Shown here piece after piece: positions 31,841 through 40,847 of a DNA stretch of 64,000 bases. Every line of letters begins with the position of its first letter. Positions within the stretch are counted from its first letter, which is position 1. This DNA comes from an uncultured Pelagibacteraceae bacterium (GTDB taxonomy: Bacteria > Pseudomonadota > Alphaproteobacteria > Pelagibacterales > Pelagibacteraceae), in the NCBI GenBank assembly GCA_902569785.1, contig CACFVO010000003.1, positions 34,750 to 98,749 of the forward strand, given 5' to 3'. The translations under genes were made by a program, and so were the position numbers. The notes beneath the pieces are model-generated. The model was not told the origin of the DNA. It did no database searches and worked only from the letters and a program-made list of their open reading frames with translations.

Positions 31841-33391
31841 TTACTTGTAAACAATTTCTCTAGCAGACATAATTAATTGATCGGCTTCTTTTCTAGATAA
31901 AGAAAACTCTTCTAAGTATCCTTCAATTCTAATCTTTTTTCCTTTAACTTCATCAAAACCACCTATTAGTTCATCAGAAGACAAATCTGCAAAATCGTTT
32001 AATTTTTTTATATTTTTTTGACCTAAAATTACAAGCATTCCTTGTGTCATACCTTTTAGATCTATTAATGAATCTTCCACACCTAGTTCTTTTAATTTTT
32101 GAGCAACTTCTTCTTTCTCTTTAATTAATGTTTCTTTTGATCTATTTATTAATTCTTTTGCAGTTTCTTCATCAATTGCTTCTATTTTAGAAATATCCTC
32201 TGGAGTTGATTGAGCAATATCTTCAATACTTGTAAATCCTTCTGACACCAAAAGCTGTCCTAGTGTTTCATCAACTTCTAAATTTTTAATTAATGTCTCC
32301 GTTTTATCTTTAAATTCTGCTTGTCTTCTTTCTGAATCTTCTTGATCTGTCAGAATATCAATTTCATAATTTGTTAATTTAGATGCAAGTCTAACGTTCT
32401 GCCCTCTACGACCAATTGCTTTACTTAAATTTTCTTCGGTTAAAATGATATCTATTCTCTTATTATCTTGATCAATTAAAACTTTTTGTATTTCTGCTGG
32501 TGAAAGAGATTCTGAAATTAAAGTTGGTAGATCTTCTGTCCACTTAATAATATCAATTTTTTCACCATGTAATTCATTAACTATTGTTTGAACTCTACTT
32601 CCTCTCATTCCTACACATGCTCCCACTGGATCAATAGAAGCATCTTGTGAGTATACGCAAATTTTTGCTCTACTCCCAGGATCTCTTGCAACAGCTTTAA
32701 TTTCTATTGTTCCTTCATAAATTTCCGGAACTTCTTGAAAAAATAATCTTGCTAAAAATTGTGGGTGTGCTCTTGATAAAAATATTTGATGACCCTTTAA
32801 TTCTTTTTTAACTTCATAACAATAAGCTTTTACTCTATCTCCATTTTTTAAGATTTCTCTTGGAATGAGCTCATCTTTTTTAATAACACCCTCTGCTTTT
32901 CCTAAGTCAATAATAACATTTCCATATTCTAATCGCTTAATAATTCCACTTAATATTTGACCTTGTTTATCTATAAAGTCCTCATATTGCCTGTTTTTTT
33001 CAGCTTCTCGTACTCTAGCACTAATAACTTGTTTGGCGCTTTGAGCGGCAATTCTTCCAAAGTCAACTTGTGGCAATTCCTCATAAATTTTATCTCCAAT
33101 TTTTAAATCATTGTTTTTAGTATCAATCTTTTTTGCATCATTTAAATTAATTTCTTTATAAGGATCTTCGACATTTTCTACTATATCTAACACTTTCTGA
33201 ATTTTTATATCTCCACTTTCTCTATCAATTGACACCTCAATATTATTATCATTTCCAAATTTAGTTAAAGCAGCTTTCTGAATTGCATTTTCCATTGAGT
33301 CAATAACAAGCTCTTTGTCGATTGATTTCTCATTAGCGACAGCGTCTACTATTCTTAAAAGTTCTAGTTTATCTAATCCTCTATTTAACAT
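31841..33391 (-). CDS. nusA: Transcription factor NusA
   Basis: Elongation, pausing and termination factor, 516 aa from the ATG at 33391. The track start (33430, MGFSPFFF) lies inside a terminator hairpin. The 33391 start has AGGAGT at 33401-33406 and opens MLNRGLDKLELLRIVDAVA, like other alphaproteobacterial NusA. Domains in order are the N-terminal RNA polymerase-binding region, S1 (KQGQILSGIIKRLEYGNVIIDL), two KH domains (GACVGMRGSRVQ and AIGRRGQNVRLA) and acidic helix-hairpin repeats. The usual upstream rimP is missing. A promoter and an intrinsic terminator lie just upstream. Confidence 0.96.
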   Translation of the reverse strand: MLNRGLDKLELLRIVDAVANEKSIDKELVIDSMENAIQKAALTKFGNDNNIEVSIDRESGDIKIQKVLDIVENVEDPYKEINLNDAKKIDTKNNDLKIGDKIYEELPQVDFGRIAAQSAKQVISARVREAEKNRQYEDFIDKQGQILSGIIKRLEYGNVIIDLGKAEGVIKKDELIPREILKNGDRVKAYCYEVKKELKGHQIFLSRAHPQFLARLFFQEVPEIYEGTIEIKAVARDPGSRAKICVYSQDASIDPVGACVGMRGSRVQTIVNELHGEKIDIIKWTEDLPTLISESLSPAEIQKVLIDQDNKRIDIILTEENLSKAIGRRGQNVRLASKLTNYEIDILTDQEDSERRQAEFKDKTETLIKNLEVDETLGQLLVSEGFTSIEDIAQSTPEDISKIEAIDEETAKELINRSKETLIKEKEEVAQKLKELGVEDSLIDLKGMTQGMLVILGQKNIKKLNDFADLSSDELIGGFDEVKGKKIRIEGYLEEFSLSRKEADQLIMSAREIVYK

Positions 33392-33406
33392 TTTTTTAAC
33401 ACTCCT

Positions 33407-33433
33407 AAAAAAAAATGGGCTAAAGCCCATTTT
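33407..33433 (-). terminator. Intrinsic terminator between metK and nusA (possible attenuator)
   Basis: On the minus strand AAAATGGGC (33433-33425), loop TTTA and GCCCATTTT (33420-33412) form a perfect 9-bp hairpin, with a run of nine T residues (33415-33407) along and after its 3' arm. The nusA AGGAGT ribosome-binding site begins on the next base. Only 16 nt separate the T run from the nusA ATG, leaving no room for a promoter, so nusA expression must read through the hairpin. Confidence 0.8.
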
Positions 33434-33453
33434 GAATTTATCCGATAATAAAC

Positions 33454-33484
33454 ATTATATTAATGAAAATTGTGGTTTTTTCAA
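33454..33484 (-). promoter_or_regulatory. Probable promoter of the nusA operon
   Basis: On the minus strand TTGAAA (33484-33479) and a perfect TATAAT (33459-33454) are separated by 19 bp, slightly long for sigma-70. Transcription would start near 33447, giving a leader of about 55 nt that contains the terminator hairpin at 33433-33407. It lies in the 95-bp gap between the metK stop and the nusA start. Confidence 0.5.
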
Positions 33485-33486
33485 GA

Positions 33487-34650
33487 TTACAATTTAAATA
33501 AATCTGACTTATCTGTTTTTTCCCAAGTAAATTCACCCGTATTTGATGGTTTTCTACCAAAATGTCCGTAGGCAGAAGTGACCTCATATATTGGATTATT
33601 CAATTTTAACATCTCTCTAATTCCTCTTGGAGATAAATCAAAATTTTTGTCGATAATTTTTTTTACTGTACTTACTTTATCTTCGTCACCATTAGAAAGT
33701 TTTATAAAAATAGATAAAGGTTTTGAAACTCCTATAGCATAAGCAAGCTGTATCAAACATTTCTCAGAAATACCTGCTGATACAATATTTTTAGATAAGT
33801 ACCTTGCGGCATAAGCCGCTGATCTATCTACTTTAGTAGGATCTTTTCCAGAAAAGGCTCCTCCTCCGTGCGGGGCCGCACCTCCATAAGTGTCAACAAT
33901 TATTTTTCTTCCGGTTAAACCTGTATCTCCGTCGGGTCCACCAATTATGAATTGGCCAGTTGGGTTAATATAAATTTCTTTCGAGTCTAAATCTTTAACA
34001 TATCTTTCTGGTATAGAATTCTTAATGTATGGCAGAACTAAATCTTTAACCTGTTTTTGATTTAAATCTTTTGAATGTTGAGTTGATATTACTACTGAGG
34101 TCACTTTAGTTGGTTTATTATTTTGATATAACATCGTAACTTGGCTTTTAGAATCTGGTTCTATTCCTTTTAAAATACCTTTTTTTCTATCTTCGGCCAT
34201 TAACCTTAAAATTTTATGAGAAAAATGAATTGGAGCTGGCATTAAATCTTCGGTTTCTGTACAAGCGTATCCAAACATAATGCCTTGATCGCCCGCTCCT
34301 TCATCTTTATTACCTTTGGAATCAACGCCCAATGCTATATCAGCTGATTGTTCATGTAAAAAAGTTTCAATATTAGCAGTTTTCCAACTAAATCCTTCTT
34401 GATCATAACCAATATCTTTAATGCAATCTCTAACATTTTTTATAATCTCTTCCTTGTCAATTTTTGGACCTCTAATTTCTCCAGCTAATACAACTTTATT
34501 AGTTGTTGTGAGAGTTTCGCAAGCGACACGAGAGAAAGGATCACGCGACAGATAAGAGTCTACGACCATATCTGAAATTCTATCACAGACTTTATCTGGG
34601 TGACCTTCAGAAACAGACTCACTAGTAAATAAATATTTATTATTTTGCAT
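33487..34650 (-). CDS. metK: S-adenosylmethionine synthetase
   Basis: Makes SAM from methionine and ATP. The 387-aa length is normal. Motifs visible are [20 protein letters not shown] at the N terminus, [12 protein letters not shown], the loop [21 protein letters not shown] and [22 protein letters not shown]. The start overlaps the lnt stop (TGATG), so there is no room for a riboswitch directly before it. Alphaproteobacteria usually carry trmB and rimP after metK; both are absent and nusA follows. Confidence 0.97.
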   Translation of the reverse strand: MQNNKYLFTSESVSEGHPDKVCDRISDMVVDSYLSRDPFSRVACETLTTTNKVVLAGEIRGPKIDKEEIIKNVRDCIKDIGYDQEGFSWKTANIETFLHEQSADIALGVDSKGNKDEGAGDQGIMFGYACTETEDLMPAPIHFSHKILRLMAEDRKKGILKGIEPDSKSQVTMLYQNNKPTKVTSVVISTQHSKDLNQKQVKDLVLPYIKNSIPERYVKDLDSKEIYINPTGQFIIGGPDGDTGLTGRKIIVDTYGGAAPHGGGAFSGKDPTKVDRSAAYAARYLSKNIVSAGISEKCLIQLAYAIGVSKPLSIFIKLSNGDEDKVSTVKKIIDKNFDLSPRGIREMLKLNNPIYEVTSAYGHFGRKPSNTGEFTWEKTDKSDLFKL

Positions 34651-36200
34651 CAGTTTTTATTTCTAAAAATTAAAAAGATAAATAGATATGTAAATAAAAG
34701 AACAAAAAATATCAAATCATTTTTATTTTTAAAATTATTGTTAATTAATGGTACATCTAATTCTATATTTCCGGTCTCATCTGGTTCTAATCTTTTTATA
34801 ATTTTGCCATTATTGTTAATAAAAGCACTTATGCCTTTATTTGCAGATCTAGCCAAATAAGTATTGCTTTCAATAGATCTAAAAATCGCTTTAGTAAAAT
34901 GCTGATATGGACCAATGGAATTACCAAACCAAGCATCCTCAGAAATATTTACAATCATATTAGTTTTTTTGTCAGAAAATTGGGTGAGCTTTGGAAAAAT
35001 TATTTCATAACAAATTAAAGGAAGAATATTTAGATGGTTTAAAATGAAGTTTTTTTGTTTATTTCCTTTAGAAAAAGAACCATAGCCCTGAGTAATCTTT
35101 TTTAATCCAAATTTTTCAGATAAATCATTAAAAGGGATAAATTCACCAAAAGGAACAAGCTTCTTTTTATTGTATTTATAAATTATCTCAAGATTATTGT
35201 TGGTTACTATAAGGCTATTATAAAATTCATTTGAAAAAACATCTTGAGTGTTAATTCCAAAAATTAGCAGGTGCTTTTTAGAAAAACTTTTATTAAAGAC
35301 ATTTGAGAATTTTTTTAAATCCTCAAAATAAATACCAGCAAATATTCCCTCCGGCCATATAAAGAAAGTTTCTTTTTTTGGATTAGGATCACTATATTTT
35401 ACAATTTTTTCAATTGTTTCCTTTATTTCCTGTTCACTTTGAATGTATCTCATATCAAAATTAGGGGATATTACCTTTACATATGCAGTTTTTTTTATAC
35501 TTCTGTTCATCTCTTTATCTTTATTTATTTTGTAAGACCCAAAAATATAAAATGAAAAAAATATTAATATAAAAACTGAAAAAACTAAGTATTTATATTT
35601 ATCATTAAAAAATAATATTGCAGGAGAACAAAAAAAAGCTATTGAAAGTGAATTAAAAGCATAAAGCCCAATAGGATTTAAAACTTGAATTATTTCAATT
35701 AGCCATGACCAAGAATAAGACCATAAATTCCAAGGAAAACCAGATAAAATATTTCCTCTTAAATAATCTGTAAAAGAAAAAATCAAACAAAATAAAAAAA
35801 AGGAAGAATAATTATTCTTTATAAAAGGTCCTGAAAATAAAGATGCAAAACCAAAAAAAAGGCCCAAAAATAAAGGGATCAATATTATCGAAAAAGGTAT
35901 TAATATTTTCAAATTTTCATCAAATGTAAGTGAATAAGAAATCCAATATGTTCCCGAAAGAAAAAAACCTATACCAAAAAAGTATCCTACAAAAAAAAGA
36001 TTTTTTAAATAAGGTTTTTTTCGATATTTATTTTTTGAACGCTTGTTAATGTTACTTAATATAAAAAAAAAAATCGGAATTATTAAAAAGTTGATTAATG
36101 TTATATTAAAAGGTTGAAATGATAGAACAGAAAATAACCCAAGAAAAAAAGGCAATACAAAAACTAATATCATTTTACTGTTTAAAATTTGATTAAGCAT
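34650..36200 (-). CDS. lnt: Apolipoprotein N-acyltransferase
   Basis: Inner-membrane enzyme of 516 aa that adds the third acyl chain to lipoproteins. About six transmembrane helices fill residues 10-230, and a C-terminal helix lies at 495-513. Between them is a periplasmic nitrilase-fold domain with the catalytic triad: Glu in [10 protein letters not shown], Lys in [14 protein letters not shown] and Cys in [11 protein letters not shown]. It serves the lipoproteins of this genome, such as the BON and DUF3576 proteins in this window. It lies 1 bp after ybeY. Confidence 0.93.
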   Translation of the reverse strand: MLNQILNSKMILVFVLPFFLGLFSVLSFQPFNITLINFLIIPIFFFILSNINKRSKNKYRKKPYLKNLFFVGYFFGIGFFLSGTYWISYSLTFDENLKILIPFSIILIPLFLGLFFGFASLFSGPFIKNNYSSFFLFCLIFSFTDYLRGNILSGFPWNLWSYSWSWLIEIIQVLNPIGLYAFNSLSIAFFCSPAILFFNDKYKYLVFSVFILIFFSFYIFGSYKINKDKEMNRSIKKTAYVKVISPNFDMRYIQSEQEIKETIEKIVKYSDPNPKKETFFIWPEGIFAGIYFEDLKKFSNVFNKSFSKKHLLIFGINTQDVFSNEFYNSLIVTNNNLEIIYKYNKKKLVPFGEFIPFNDLSEKFGLKKITQGYGSFSKGNKQKNFILNHLNILPLICYEIIFPKLTQFSDKKTNMIVNISEDAWFGNSIGPYQHFTKAIFRSIESNTYLARSANKGISAFINNNGKIIKRLEPDETGNIELDVPLINNNFKNKNDLIFFVLLFTYLFIFLIFRNKN

Positions 36201-36201
36201 T

Positions 36202-36666
36202 TTATTTTATTAAATAAGAAAATTTATTTTCCAACTTTTGCATTTTTAAATATTTTACATTTGATTTGTGATCGTATCCTAATAAATGTAATAAACCGTG
36301 TATCCAAAGTTTATTTAATTCTTTTTTAAATTTAGCTTTATTATTCTTGTTTTTTACCTGACCTAAATTGATTATGATATCCCCTAAATAAACCTCTTTT
36401 TCTCTCTTAATTTTATTACTCAACTGCTTTTTTTCATAAAAAGGAAAAGAAAGTACATCTGTAGATTTGTCTTTATTTCTAAATTTTTTATTTAAATTCT
36501 TTATTTCTTTTGTTCCTGATAAAAGTAAGGAACATATCAAAGTATTTTTTTTATAAAGCTGTTTTTTTTTATTAAGTAATGCTATTTTTTTATCAATATA
36601 ACTATTAGGATTTCTAAGGTATTTTTTCCAGCTAATGTTATTTAAAATTACATTAATTTTTATCAT
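36202..36666 (-). CDS. ybeY: Endoribonuclease YbeY
   Basis: Zinc-dependent single-strand endoribonuclease of 154 aa involved in 16S rRNA 3'-end maturation and ribosome quality control. The zinc motif HGLLHLLGYDH is intact, preceded by NKKFRNKDKSTDVLSFPF and GDIIINLGQV, both standard. It overlaps phoH by 14 bp; phoH-ybeY-lnt is a widespread gene order. Confidence 0.95.
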   Translation of the reverse strand: MIKINVILNNISWKKYLRNPNSYIDKKIALLNKKKQLYKKNTLICSLLLSGTKEIKNLNKKFRNKDKSTDVLSFPFYEKKQLSNKIKREKEVYLGDIIINLGQVKNKNNKAKFKKELNKLWIHGLLHLLGYDHKSNVKYLKMQKLENKFSYLIK

Positions 36667-37657
36667 CAGTGCTTTTCTTTTGATAAGCCCGAATAATTTT
36701 TGAAACTAAAGGATGTCTTACAACATCAGTGTGATCAAATTCTATAATTTTAATCTCTTGCAAATCTTTTAAAATATCTTTTGATTTTAAAAGACCAGAT
36801 TGTGATTTGTTAATTAAATCTATTTGAGATGGATCTCCATTAACAACTAGTTTAGAATTTTCGCCAATTCTAGTTAAAAACATTTTAATTTGAGTTTCAG
36901 TTGCATTTTGAGCTTCATCTAATATTGCAAAACAGTTTTTTAAAGTCCTTCCTCTCATAAATGCAAGAGGAGCTATTTCAATTTCTCCAGTTTCAATCCT
37001 CTTATCAATTTTATTTGCGCCAAATAATTCATACAAAGCATCGTAAAGTGGTCTAAGGTATGGATCGACTTTCTCTTTCATGTCTCCTGGTAAAAACCCT
37101 AATTTTTCTCCCGCTTCAACAGCAGGTCTCGATAAAATTACTCTTTCTATTTTTTTTTCCATTAATAAAGTGACTGCAACAGAAACTGCTAAAAAACTTT
37201 TTCCTGTTCCAGCTGGTCCAAGTGACATCACGATATCATTTTCTTTTAGTGCTTTTATATAATCAGACTGCTTTTCTGATCTTGCAATAACTGATTTTCT
37301 TGGTGTTTTAATTAATTGTTTAAATGACTTTATGTTTGATTCTTCTGGTTTCATATCTTTTTTAACTGATAACACTATATCGTCTTTTTCAATAAAATTA
37401 GTCAAAAGATATTTGCTGATTAAAAATTTAATTGCCTCAGAAAAATCTTTTAAATTAGCCTTTTTTCCTTTGCAAGTAATAGAGTTTCCTCTAAAAAAGA
37501 TAACTGTATTGGTTAACTTTTCTAATTCCTTTAAATTCTGATCAAACTGACCAACGATTGACATTAGCATTGTATTATCGGTGATTTGAATATTGATTGT
37601 TTCTGAATCTATTTTTCTTATAATTAAATTTCGATCTAGTTTACTTATCTCTGACAT
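36653..37657 (-). CDS. phoH: PhoH-like ATPase (YbeZ)
   Basis: Cytoplasmic P-loop ATPase of 334 aa, a probable RNA-related partner of YbeY. It has Walker A GPAGTGKSFLAV, RVILSRPAVEAGEKLGFLPGD, the Walker B-like FAILDEAQNATETQIKMFLTR and the GDPSQIDL motif of superfamily-1-like helicase cores. A KH-like N-terminal region precedes them (about 1-110). It sits between miaB and ybeY. Confidence 0.93.
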   Translation of the reverse strand: MSEISKLDRNLIIRKIDSETINIQITDNTMLMSIVGQFDQNLKELEKLTNTVIFFRGNSITCKGKKANLKDFSEAIKFLISKYLLTNFIEKDDIVLSVKKDMKPEESNIKSFKQLIKTPRKSVIARSEKQSDYIKALKENDIVMSLGPAGTGKSFLAVSVAVTLLMEKKIERVILSRPAVEAGEKLGFLPGDMKEKVDPYLRPLYDALYELFGANKIDKRIETGEIEIAPLAFMRGRTLKNCFAILDEAQNATETQIKMFLTRIGENSKLVVNGDPSQIDLINKSQSGLLKSKDILKDLQEIKIIEFDHTDVVRHPLVSKIIRAYQKKSTDDKN

Positions 37658-37662
37658 AGGTT

Positions 37663-38997
37663 TTATGCTGCGTATTCCTTTGGTTTATTTTCTGAAATAA
37701 TTTCACCAAATAAAGTGTTTTGATTGCAACTTTTAATTTTTACATTTCTAACTTTACCTGATAAATTTTCTTTGCTGTTAACAATAACCGAGTTGAAATA
37801 TTCATCTCGCCCGAAATATTTATCTGCATCTTTAGCTTTATTTTCAAATAATACACTAGTAGTCGAATCAACAAGTTTTCTTCTATATTTTGTTTTAATT
37901 TCTCCAGCAACTCTTTGAAAAATAGTCAATCTTTCTTTGGCTATTTTTTCATTTATTTTTTTTAAATTAGCAGCTGGCGTTCCTGGTCTTGCACTAAAAT
38001 TAAATGAATATGAATTGATAAATTCTACTTGTTTCATTAATGATACTGTTTTTTCAAAATCATCTTTTGTCTCACCAGGGTAAGCGATAATAAAATCGCT
38101 AGAAAATTTTATAGACGGGTTCTTTTTTTTAAGTTTCTCAATTATTGCAAAATATTCTTCTACTGTATGATTTCTGTTCATGCTTTTTAAAATCTTAGTT
38201 GAACCACTCTGAACAGGTAAATGCAAAAGTGGCATCAATTTTTTACATTCTCCATGTGCGTCTATTAAATCATTAGTAAAATCTTTTGGATGAGAAGTAG
38301 TGTATCTTATTCGCTTTAAATCTTTAATTTCATTAAGTGAATTTAATAAATCTGAAAGCTTTTTATCTTTAAAGTTATAAGCATTCACATTTTGACCTAA
38401 CAAAATAATTTCCTGAGATCCATTCTCAATAAGTTGATTTGCTTCGGATATAATCTCTGAAAATGATCTAGAATATTCTGGTCCTCTAGTGTAAGGAACA
38501 ACACAAAATTTACAAAATTTATCACATCCTTCTTGAATTGTTAAAAAAGATGAAATTTTACTATTAGAATTTTTAATTAAATGAAGCTGATCAAATTTTT
38601 CTATAACTTCGAATTCAGTTGAGTTAATTTCTTTATTATTATTTTCTATATTTGAAATTATTTTATTTATTTTATGATAAGATTGAGGCCCGACTACTGC
38701 ATCTATGAATTTTTCTTTTTTCAGCAATACTTCACCTTCGGCTTGAGCTACACAACCAACAATTAACACAATTGGCTTTTTCTTATTTTTAAACTCTTTC
38801 TTAACTCTGCCTACTTCATGATAAACTTTATCTGTGGCTTTTGCTCTTATATGACAAGTATTAAGAATGTAACAATCTGCTTCTTCAATGTTTTTAGTAG
38901 AAATATAATTAATATTTTTTGTAAAATCTAAAATACGATTACTATCGTATTCATTCATTTGACATCCTAATGTTTTGATAAATATTTTTTTTGACAA
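37663..38997 (-). CDS. miaB: tRNA-2-methylthio-N6-dimethylallyladenosine synthase MiaB
   Basis: Radical-SAM methylthiotransferase of 444 aa acting on i6A37 of tRNA. The N-terminal cluster domain has KTLGCQMNEYDS and LNTCHIR. The radical-SAM motif is GCDKFCKFCVVPYTRG, and a TRAM domain follows near the C terminus. The start codon is TTG: the next ATG lies after the essential GCQ motif, so a normal start would remove a cluster cysteine. The gene begins 1 bp after the fur stop. Confidence 0.93.
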   Translation of the reverse strand: MSKKIFIKTLGCQMNEYDSNRILDFTKNINYISTKNIEEADCYILNTCHIRAKATDKVYHEVGRVKKEFKNKKKPIVLIVGCVAQAEGEVLLKKEKFIDAVVGPQSYHKINKIISNIENNNKEINSTEFEVIEKFDQLHLIKNSNSKISSFLTIQEGCDKFCKFCVVPYTRGPEYSRSFSEIISEANQLIENGSQEIILLGQNVNAYNFKDKKLSDLLNSLNEIKDLKRIRYTTSHPKDFTNDLIDAHGECKKLMPLLHLPVQSGSTKILKSMNRNHTVEEYFAIIEKLKKKNPSIKFSSDFIIAYPGETKDDFEKTVSLMKQVEFINSYSFNFSARPGTPAANLKKINEKIAKERLTIFQRVAGEIKTKYRRKLVDSTTSVLFENKAKDADKYFGRDEYFNSVIVNSKENLSGKVRNVKIKSCNQNTLFGEIISENKPKEYAA

Positions 38998-38998
38998 T

Positions 38999-39424
38999 TT
39001 ATTTTTTAATTTTTGAACAGTACAGTTCTAATTTATGATCAACAAGTTTGTAGCCTAATTTTTTTGCTACTTCATGTTGTAATTTTTCTATTTCTTTGTC
39101 TACAAATTCTACTATCTCGCCACTATTAATATCTATTAAGTGATCATGATGTTCGTCTGGTGACTGCTCATATCTTGCTTTACCACCTTTAAAATCATGT
39201 TTTTCAACAATTCCCGACTCTTCAAATAATTTTACAGTTCTATAAACTGTAGCAATACTAATCTTATTATCAATTGCACTAACTCTTTTATGTAATTCAT
39301 CAACATCGGGATGATCTTTTGCACCGTACTTTTCTTTTGAGTCAGCCATAACTTGAGCTATAATCTTCCTTTGGTCTGTAAGCCTCACTCCTTTAGCCTT
39401 GCATTTTTTTTCTATGGTGTTCAT
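38999..39424 (-). CDS. fur: Fur/Mur-type metal-responsive regulator
   Basis: Fur-family repressor of 141 aa, distinct from the Irr-type protein at 23.3 kb. It has GVRLTDQRKIIAQVM, ISIATVYRTVKLFEESGIVEKHDF and the metal-binding stretch DEHHDHLIDINSGEIVEF. In alphaproteobacteria the Fur protein encoded beside miaB often responds to manganese (Mur) or iron; the sequence alone does not settle which. There is no C-terminal CxxC zinc site; a lone Cys is in ELYCSKIKK. Confidence 0.9.
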   Translation of the reverse strand: MNTIEKKCKAKGVRLTDQRKIIAQVMADSKEKYGAKDHPDVDELHKRVSAIDNKISIATVYRTVKLFEESGIVEKHDFKGGKARYEQSPDEHHDHLIDINSGEIVEFVDKEIEKLQHEVAKKLGYKLVDHKLELYCSKIKK

Positions 39425-39436
39425 AATTATTTCAAT

Positions 39437-39820
39437 TTATCTTAAATATAATGGTTTTATCAATTTTTTTTCTATTAAATTTTTATTAATTAAAACTTCA
39501 ATATTTTCAAGGTTAAATTGAGATAAATCTTTATCCTTAAATCCAAATATTTTAACATTATTTGATATTTTAATTCCTTTAGCGATAGATAAAGCTATTC
39601 TTATCCTTGAAAAACTGCCTGGTCCATTATTAACAAGAATTGAAAAATTTTTATCAAGATTTACTTTGTGCTTATTGGTTAAATTTAATATGGTTGAAAC
39701 TAATGTTTCATTATTTTCAATTTTAGTTTGAAAGTCATGAATAAAAAAATTATTGTTAATTTTTAAACCAATTTTGTCATTTTTGCCTGTGCAATTTATT
39801 ATTAAAAAATCTTTTATCAT
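39437..39820 (-). CDS. tsaB: TsaB (t6A tRNA-modification partner), strongly shortened
   Basis: A 127-aa relative of TsaB, which with TsaD and TsaE makes t6A37 in tRNA. The N-terminal ASKHA half is recognisable by LVNNGPGSFSRIRIALSIAKGI, equivalent to GPGSFTGLRIG in TsaB. The ending IKPLYLR matches the usual C terminus (P-YLR), yet about 90-100 residues of the normal second half are gone. So the protein appears shrunk internally rather than cut off. The start overlaps the divergent deacetylase gene. rimI, normally next, is absent. Confidence 0.75.
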   Translation of the reverse strand: MIKDFLIINCTGKNDKIGLKINNNFFIHDFQTKIENNETLVSTILNLTNKHKVNLDKNFSILVNNGPGSFSRIRIALSIAKGIKISNNVKIFGFKDKDLSQFNLENIEVLINKNLIEKKLIKPLYLR

Positions 39821-40844
39821 CTTTTTATTTATAATTTTTTTGTTTCCTCAAAACAATTCATATTCCACATTATTTGCAAAAACTTTTAACGATTATGGTT
39901 TAATATCGATAATGTATCATAGATTTAATGAAAATAAATATCCTTCAACAAATATACAATTAGATATATTTAAAGAACAATTGAAAATAATTGAGAATGA
40001 AGGCATAAGATTTATTCACCCTAAAAAATTTAAAGAAAATATTTCAAAAAATAAAGAGGAAAGAAAAATTTTATTAACAATAGATGATGGTCTATTGTCG
40101 TTTTATCAAAATGCCTGGCCAATATTGAGAGAAAAGAAAATACCTTTTATTCTTTTTGTAAATACCAGAGAAGTTGGTTCTTTTAATTACATGAATTGGG
40201 ATCAAATTCTTGAGCTTCACGAAACTGATCAAGTTGAAATTGGAAATCATAGTCACTCACATGAGTATCTTGTTGACGAAGATCCAGAAATAATTAAAAA
40301 TGATATTTTAAAATCAATCAAAATTTTTAATGAGAAACTTGGAAGAAATTCGAATTTCTTTTCTTATCCATTTGGAGAATATAGTTTAGAATTCAAAAAA
40401 ATAATTAAAGACCTTGGTTTTGAATATGCATTTGGCCAGCACTCAGGTGTGATAGATGAAACAAAAGATTTGTGGGAGCTACCAAGATTTCCAATTAATG
40501 AAAAATATGGGGAACTAAATAGATTTAAAATTTTAATGAAAACATTGCCATTTAAATATGAAAAGATCACTCCTGAAGATAAATACTTGTTACAATCTAA
40601 AAATCCACCAAATGTTAAAATTTTTTTTAAAGAAAATATAAATAAACTGGAACAAATCACGTGTTTTTCAAATGAAGGAAACAAATGGAGAAATTCTAAA
40701 ATCTCTTTTATTGAAAAAAATACATTAGAAATAAAGATTAGTGAAAAATTTGTTGGCGAAAGAGGTCGGATAAATTGTTCTTTAAGAGAAAGTGATGGTT
40801 ATTGGCGTTGGCTTGGGATTCAATTTGTTATTTCTGAAAAGTAA
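39789..40844 (+). CDS. Polysaccharide deacetylase-family protein
   Basis: Exported carbohydrate-esterase-4 (NodB-fold) protein, about 351 aa from a GTG at 39789; the track start at 39753 is also possible. A hydrophobic signal (KKSFIIFLFIIFLFPQ) comes first. NodB motif 1 is LLTIDDGLLSFY with the catalytic DD, motif 2 is IGNHSHSHEYL and motif 3 is SYPFGEYS. A C-terminal region of about 90 residues after the NodB fold (from about KIFFKENINKL) is of unknown role. It probably modifies a cell-envelope or extracellular polysaccharide. Its 5' end overlaps the divergent tsaB. Confidence 0.8.
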   Translation: MQFIIKKSFIIFLFIIFLFPQNNSYSTLFAKTFNDYGLISIMYHRFNENKYPSTNIQLDIFKEQLKIIENEGIRFIHPKKFKENISKNKEERKILLTIDDGLLSFYQNAWPILREKKIPFILFVNTREVGSFNYMNWDQILELHETDQVEIGNHSHSHEYLVDEDPEIIKNDILKSIKIFNEKLGRNSNFFSYPFGEYSLEFKKIIKDLGFEYAFGQHSGVIDETKDLWELPRFPINEKYGELNRFKILMKTLPFKYEKITPEDKYLLQSKNPPNVKIFFKENINKLEQITCFSNEGNKWRNSKISFIEKNTLEIKISEKFVGERGRINCSLRESDGYWRWLGIQFVISEK

Positions 40845-40847
40845 TCT

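Noticed and set aside
31259-31876. Two plus-strand ORFs inside infB
   Set aside because: They are phenylalanine- and leucine-rich reverse reads of the lysine-rich IF-2 N terminus, with no start context.
33392-33430. Upstream nusA start at 33430 (MGFSPFFF)
   Set aside because: This start lies in the terminator hairpin and adds residues foreign to NusA. The 33391 ATG has a good ribosome-binding site and family-like opening.
33434-34700. SAM riboswitch near metK
   Set aside because: The metK start overlaps the lnt stop, leaving no leader. The hairpin after metK is a simple terminator stem without SAM-aptamer features.
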